5,106 bases of DNA. Source: an uncultured beta proteobacterium (GTDB lineage: Bacteria > Pseudomonadota > Gammaproteobacteria > Burkholderiales > Rhodocyclaceae). A program made the translations under genes and the position numbers. Position 1 is the first letter of the stretch. The number at the start of each line of letters is the position of its first letter. The DNA lies in contig CAIVZW010000677.1 of assembly GCA_903910495.1 (NCBI GenBank), forward strand, positions 1 through 5,106, given 5' to 3'. The notes under the pieces are model-generated. The model worked only from the letters and a program-made list of their open reading frames with translations, had not been told where the DNA came from and did no database searches. Positions 4,534-5,106 of this stretch are shown in pieces.

Positions 4534-5106
4534 TTACGCCGCGCCCCGCAGCGGAACGACATTGAACGGCTTGCCCTGCTCAACTGCAAGGAGCTTACTC
4601 TCCCACAACTCCATCGCAGATCTACGCTCGTCGAGGTAATCGTAAGTGTCATACACATCATTGATACCCGGCAAACGATGATTGAGGCAACGCTCAGCGA
4701 TATGCGGCTTTACCCCAAGCATCGCTAGATGCGTTCTGGCCGTTCGCCTCAGGTCGTGGATCGTGAAATGTTCAAGGCTATGCTCAATCTGGTTCAACGC
4801 CCAGTTCAGAGTCTCCACGGCAAGGTGAGGTTTGGTGCCTCGCCGCTTGGCCGGAAAAACGTAGTCACTGCCGCAACCAATCAGTTTCAACTCAGTCAGC
4901 CACTCCACGGCAGCAGGAGATAACGGCACCGTGAAGCCTTTGCCGCCTTCCTTATCCCCGGTTTTTTGCCGTTCTGCTGGCACAGTCCACCGCCCATTCT
5001 CAAGGTCAAACTCAGACCAAGGGGCTTCAATCAACTCGGACTTACGAACCGCAGTAAGGAGGAGCAACCGCACCGCCAGCGCGTAGGGGCGAAATACAGG
5101 ACCGGC
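4534..5106 (-). CDS. Tyrosine integrase, P4/phage type, C-terminal half (N-terminus outside window)
   Basis: The visible 190 codons are the catalytic domain of a tyrosine recombinase that integrates and excises the element by strand exchange at att sites. Numbering from the window edge, the catalytic set is complete: R21 in LLLLTAVRKSEL, a candidate lysine K48 in the beta-hairpin (ERQKTG), H117 and R120 in HDLRR, H143 in CLNH and the nucleophile Y152 in VYDTYDYLDERR. The ending YLDERRSAMELWESKL is typical of P4-like island integrases, which are usually about 400 residues, so roughly half is missing to the right. The stop is TAA at 4534-4536. The frame is open to the right edge; a GTG at 5071-5073 is internal, not the start. 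In such islands the integrase usually lies next to one attachment site, often a tRNA gene, which would be to the right of this window. Confidence 0.92.
   Translation of the reverse strand, partial: AGPVFRPYALAVRLLLLTAVRKSELIEAPWSEFDLENGRWTVPAERQKTGDKEGGKGFTVPLSPAAVEWLTELKLIGCGSDYVFPAKRRGTKPHLAVETLNWALNQIEHSLEHFTIHDLRRTARTHLAMLGVKPHIAERCLNHRLPGINDVYDTYDYLDERRSAMELWESKLLAVEQGKPFNVVPLRGAA

Larger units (their letters stand above)
223..5106 (-). mobile_element. Satellite- or ICE-like integrative element, partial at both ends
   Basis: Integrase, AlpA-type regulator and primase-helicase in the same orientation and in this order recall P4-like satellites and small genomic islands. No capsid, terminase or conjugation gene is in the window, so satellite, ICE and mobilisable island cannot be told apart. 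The right end lies beyond the integrase N-terminus. At the left an IS630-like element interrupts or borders the module, and the element may continue past it. Confidence 0.65.

Overview
The window looks like part of a small integrative element (satellite-like or ICE-like genomic island) in a proteobacterium, probably beta- or gammaproteobacterial. This rests on protein family resemblance recalled from memory, strong AGGAGG-type ribosome sites and a GC content judged by eye to be somewhat above 50 percent. All genes recognised here are on the minus strand, so the window reads as one leftward module. No tRNA, rRNA, CRISPR array or confirmed attachment site is visible.

Layout in order of transcription (right to left): (1) 4534-5106, the C-terminal half of a P4/phage-type tyrosine integrase whose N-terminus lies beyond the right edge. 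(2) 4304-4533, a 230-base control region with a convincing leftward promoter (TTGCAC, 18 bases, TAAATT with extended -10) and a leader of about 170 bases containing several hairpins. (3) 3950-4303, an AlpA-type DNA-binding protein (excisionase/regulator), with a 30-bp tandem repeat in its proline-rich tail. (4) 3441-3953, a protein with a nucleoside 2-deoxyribosyltransferase-like fold and a His-Gly-rich insertion. (5) 640-3444, a 934-residue primase-helicase with an archaeo-eukaryotic-primase-like N-terminal part and an AAA+/SF3-like ATPase. (6) 219-599, a small protein with a coiled coil and a probable winged helix. (7) 1-222, the start of an IS630-family insertion sequence, cut by the left window edge.

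Genes 3, 4 and 5 overlap by ATGA at both junctions, and gene 6 follows 40 bases later with a strong Shine-Dalgarno, so 3 to 6 are very probably one operon from the 4479-4508 promoter. The integrase and AlpA protein would handle integration, excision and control. The primase-helicase would drive replication of the excised element. The roles of the deoxyribosyltransferase-like protein and the small winged-helix protein are unknown.

The most striking non-gene signal is inside the last 60 codons of the primase-helicase gene. Two 32-bp arms, each made of three 9-bp units (consensus GGTGGNTTY), lie in inverted orientation around an AT-rich spacer. This resembles an iteron-plus-AT-rich origin or a conserved structured element written into the coding sequence, and it forces the odd Gly-rich then Pro-rich protein tail.
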